This document shows positions 52,101 to 52,389 of a DNA stretch of 52,389 bases, in pieces. The notes below the pieces were generated by a model. That model had not been told where the DNA came from and did not search any database. It worked only from the letters and a program-made list of their open reading frames with translations. The translations under genes were made by a program, and so were the position numbers. Source of the DNA: a virus; IMG/VR virus record IMGVR_UViG_3300023178_001875, positions 1 to 52,389 of that record; one strand, written 5' to 3'. Each line of letters begins with the position of its first letter. Position 1 is the first letter of the stretch.

Positions 52101-52389
52101 CCATCTTGGTCAGTACTTACAAAGAACACTCTACCTTTGTTACGTTCTTGTATTTCATTATCTTGTACAGCTTCTCTTGCTGGGAAACCTAAAATAACAT
52201 TTGGATAGTTTGTTTGGTTAAATGAACCTGTACCTATGTCTAGGAAGTCGTGTCCTGTAGCTCTACATGTACTAATTTGTATAGTAATTTTTGCTGGAGC
52301 ACCGTCTTGTAATCCTGCTCTAAGAGCAATTACACTATTAAAGCCTTGGCTAAGTGGTTGTGAAATACCCGATGCTACACCTGTAAAGT
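49112..52389 (-). CDS. Long fibre protein, N-terminus beyond the window, at least 1091 aa
   Basis: The frame is open to the right edge without a stop, so the N-terminus is missing. A GTG at 52129 is internal, as upstream codons (GHDFLDIGTGSFNQTNYPN, GFPAREAVQDNEIQERNKG) look coding. The protein has repeated fibre segments (GNLQANSNTITGI, STGGTVIVDDNLTVEGTSTL). The C-terminal domain of about 130 residues (DLAEMYSADAEYEVGTVVVF to VVEVVVGRV) resembles intramolecular chaperone/peptidase-G2-type tips of phage fibres. It may trim itself during folding. I cannot map catalytic residues. Confidence 0.8.
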   Translation of the reverse strand, partial: FTGVASGISQPLSQGFNSVIALRAGLQDGAPAKITIQISTCRATGHDFLDIGTGSFNQTNYPNVILGFPAREAVQDNEIQERNKGRVFFVSTDQDGFFRVGRFFTVDQGTGTVTFAASIALSDVDGIGFKRGVVVTEFSTDNAMSDNANDTVPVESAVRGYVNRRLGYDQQGNAVTNPLGPSVLQQNGSVPLTGNLQANSNTITGIAPVDLTLTAGTTAVNKDYVDSRAEGVKKFKDLRDTSIGGGQAGDILGLTGHYSIWLDANSINNKSEFVAGRVLTNSGGTTNYGTISGYDDEVYDNGLGDVYIVYFDAGPDIATLSEFNLGFNGTTIAGLKSGAPAIYSKPDGGVVGGNAKYINGPFQDIINISEEPFVNATPVSDISLSTRRLDNDDAVPSTPSNPTAYYNMQINPGVILNADVNDSAGIVQSKLDMQESDTFVTTADDQITIPATEVVVGFNYEIILQGTTDFTTLGASASTAGTTFTATVSNPNITGGGTVKRLQSNIVVKDLADDTDANNQATLGLSSFDGANFKVTRGHVQLKDNGIPKTKIEQIATQTVLGNSTANTANVAEVTFETVVNDGKGIQHGDFSTTAIDAEAGQEVMLRTDSTADAELYAVTTTTTTGEASKIVSTDTGGNIDAQGYKLNNYTIITQSGSGSDGVLTVKSIQTGVGITVAGGSATDPAYTTVYGDLNVGNLTDPDGADADSDPDVFDRSALHVSADTAFDTANSITGTESRFVASKWMYTNFIESVDEKGATSAGIALGSYSGKVDVGNVGIIATNGTVQKTVASFGMLDSDSDGTVDTLAIWPEDDNTVDIGNANYRYKTIYVKAVNVDGDITSSGGTFGNIQVGVTADGEIDTSDGDLTLDSTGGTVIVDDNLTVEGTSTLKGDVDIGNAIASDTLTVSAKVDSNFIPSGTSRNLGDSTDYWANVFTRSLTTGANTTTGTITGDWSLTSGSKLQSTYADLAEMYSADAEYEVGTVVVFGGEAEITLTNTKGDTRVAGVVSENPAFVMNQECPGIATCIALQGRVPCKVIGTVKKGDMLVTSAIPGYAIVNNTPGVGSVIGKAVTTKDTDDKGIVEVVVGRV

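Noticed and set aside
52129-52129. GTG at 52129 as the start of the right-edge fibre gene
   Set aside because: The same frame continues without a stop to the window edge and reads as protein-like sequence, so the gene is partial rather than starting here.
1-52389. CRISPR arrays, insertion sequences, integrase or attachment sites
   Set aside because: No regularly spaced direct repeats, transposase or recombinase motifs were seen on either strand.

Overview
This window looks like part of the genome of a T4-type marine myovirus. The evidence is a family B DNA polymerase with T4 gp43 layout, a gp44-type clamp loader, PhoH, ThyX, MazG, a GroES-like co-chaperonin, a DsbA-like protein, tightly packed leftward genes coupled by ATGA, TAATG or TAGTG overlaps, T4-late-type promoters (GATAAATA/TATAAATA), and about 25 kb of very long virion fibre genes. 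The DNA is AT-rich. The gene set (IscU and FdxA-type ferredoxin, no photosynthesis genes seen here) fits a phage of an AT-rich marine alphaproteobacterium such as SAR11/Pelagibacter better than a cyanophage. The host is an inference.

Layout. 1-1.2 kb: surface-sugar-type genes (a phosphomannomutase/HAD-like protein cut by the window edge, a TagD-like cytidylyltransferase). 1.2-5.4 kb: a rightward orphan, a cupin, DNA polymerase, a membrane protein and a DsbA-like protein. 5.4-11.4 kb: lysine-rich probable virion proteins with conserved cysteine-rich or basic C-terminal tails, including a double ParB-like protein and a nucleotidyltransferase. 11.4-15.7 kb: an unknown protein, a ClpA-type unfoldase, peptide deformylase and DnaJ. 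15.7-17.2 kb: a run of very small membrane proteins, several under 60 codons. 17.2-20 kb: IscU, then a lysis block (o-spanin, i-spanin, an ACP-like protein lacking the prosthetic-group serine, GH19 endolysin). 19.8-27.6 kb: two conserved proteins, PhoH on the plus strand, ThyX, ferredoxin, clamp loader, exonuclease, MazG, GroES-like protein, a DnaE-like fragment and small virion proteins. 27.6-52.4 kb: fibre and adhesin genes, including putative Ig repeats, a PA14-like protein on the plus strand, a leucine-rich-repeat protein, two related giant proteins, a beta-helix protein, and a long protein running off the right edge.

Regulation. Six leftward promoters have TTGACA and a TATAAT-like -10 separated by exactly 17 bases. 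They sit before tagD, the dsbA-like gene, iscU, the small-membrane cassette, a small gene downstream of mazG, and the dnaE-like fragment. About a dozen late-type motifs precede virion genes. One pair forms a perfect inverted repeat that can fire in both directions. phoH and thyX converge on a strong hairpin.

Themes. The phage carries a proteostasis set (deformylase, J-protein, Clp unfoldase, co-chaperonin), an Fe-S pair, DNA replication and nucleotide functions, a complete two-component spanin lysis set, and a large, diversified receptor-binding apparatus. No tRNA gene, CRISPR array, insertion sequence or integrase was seen.
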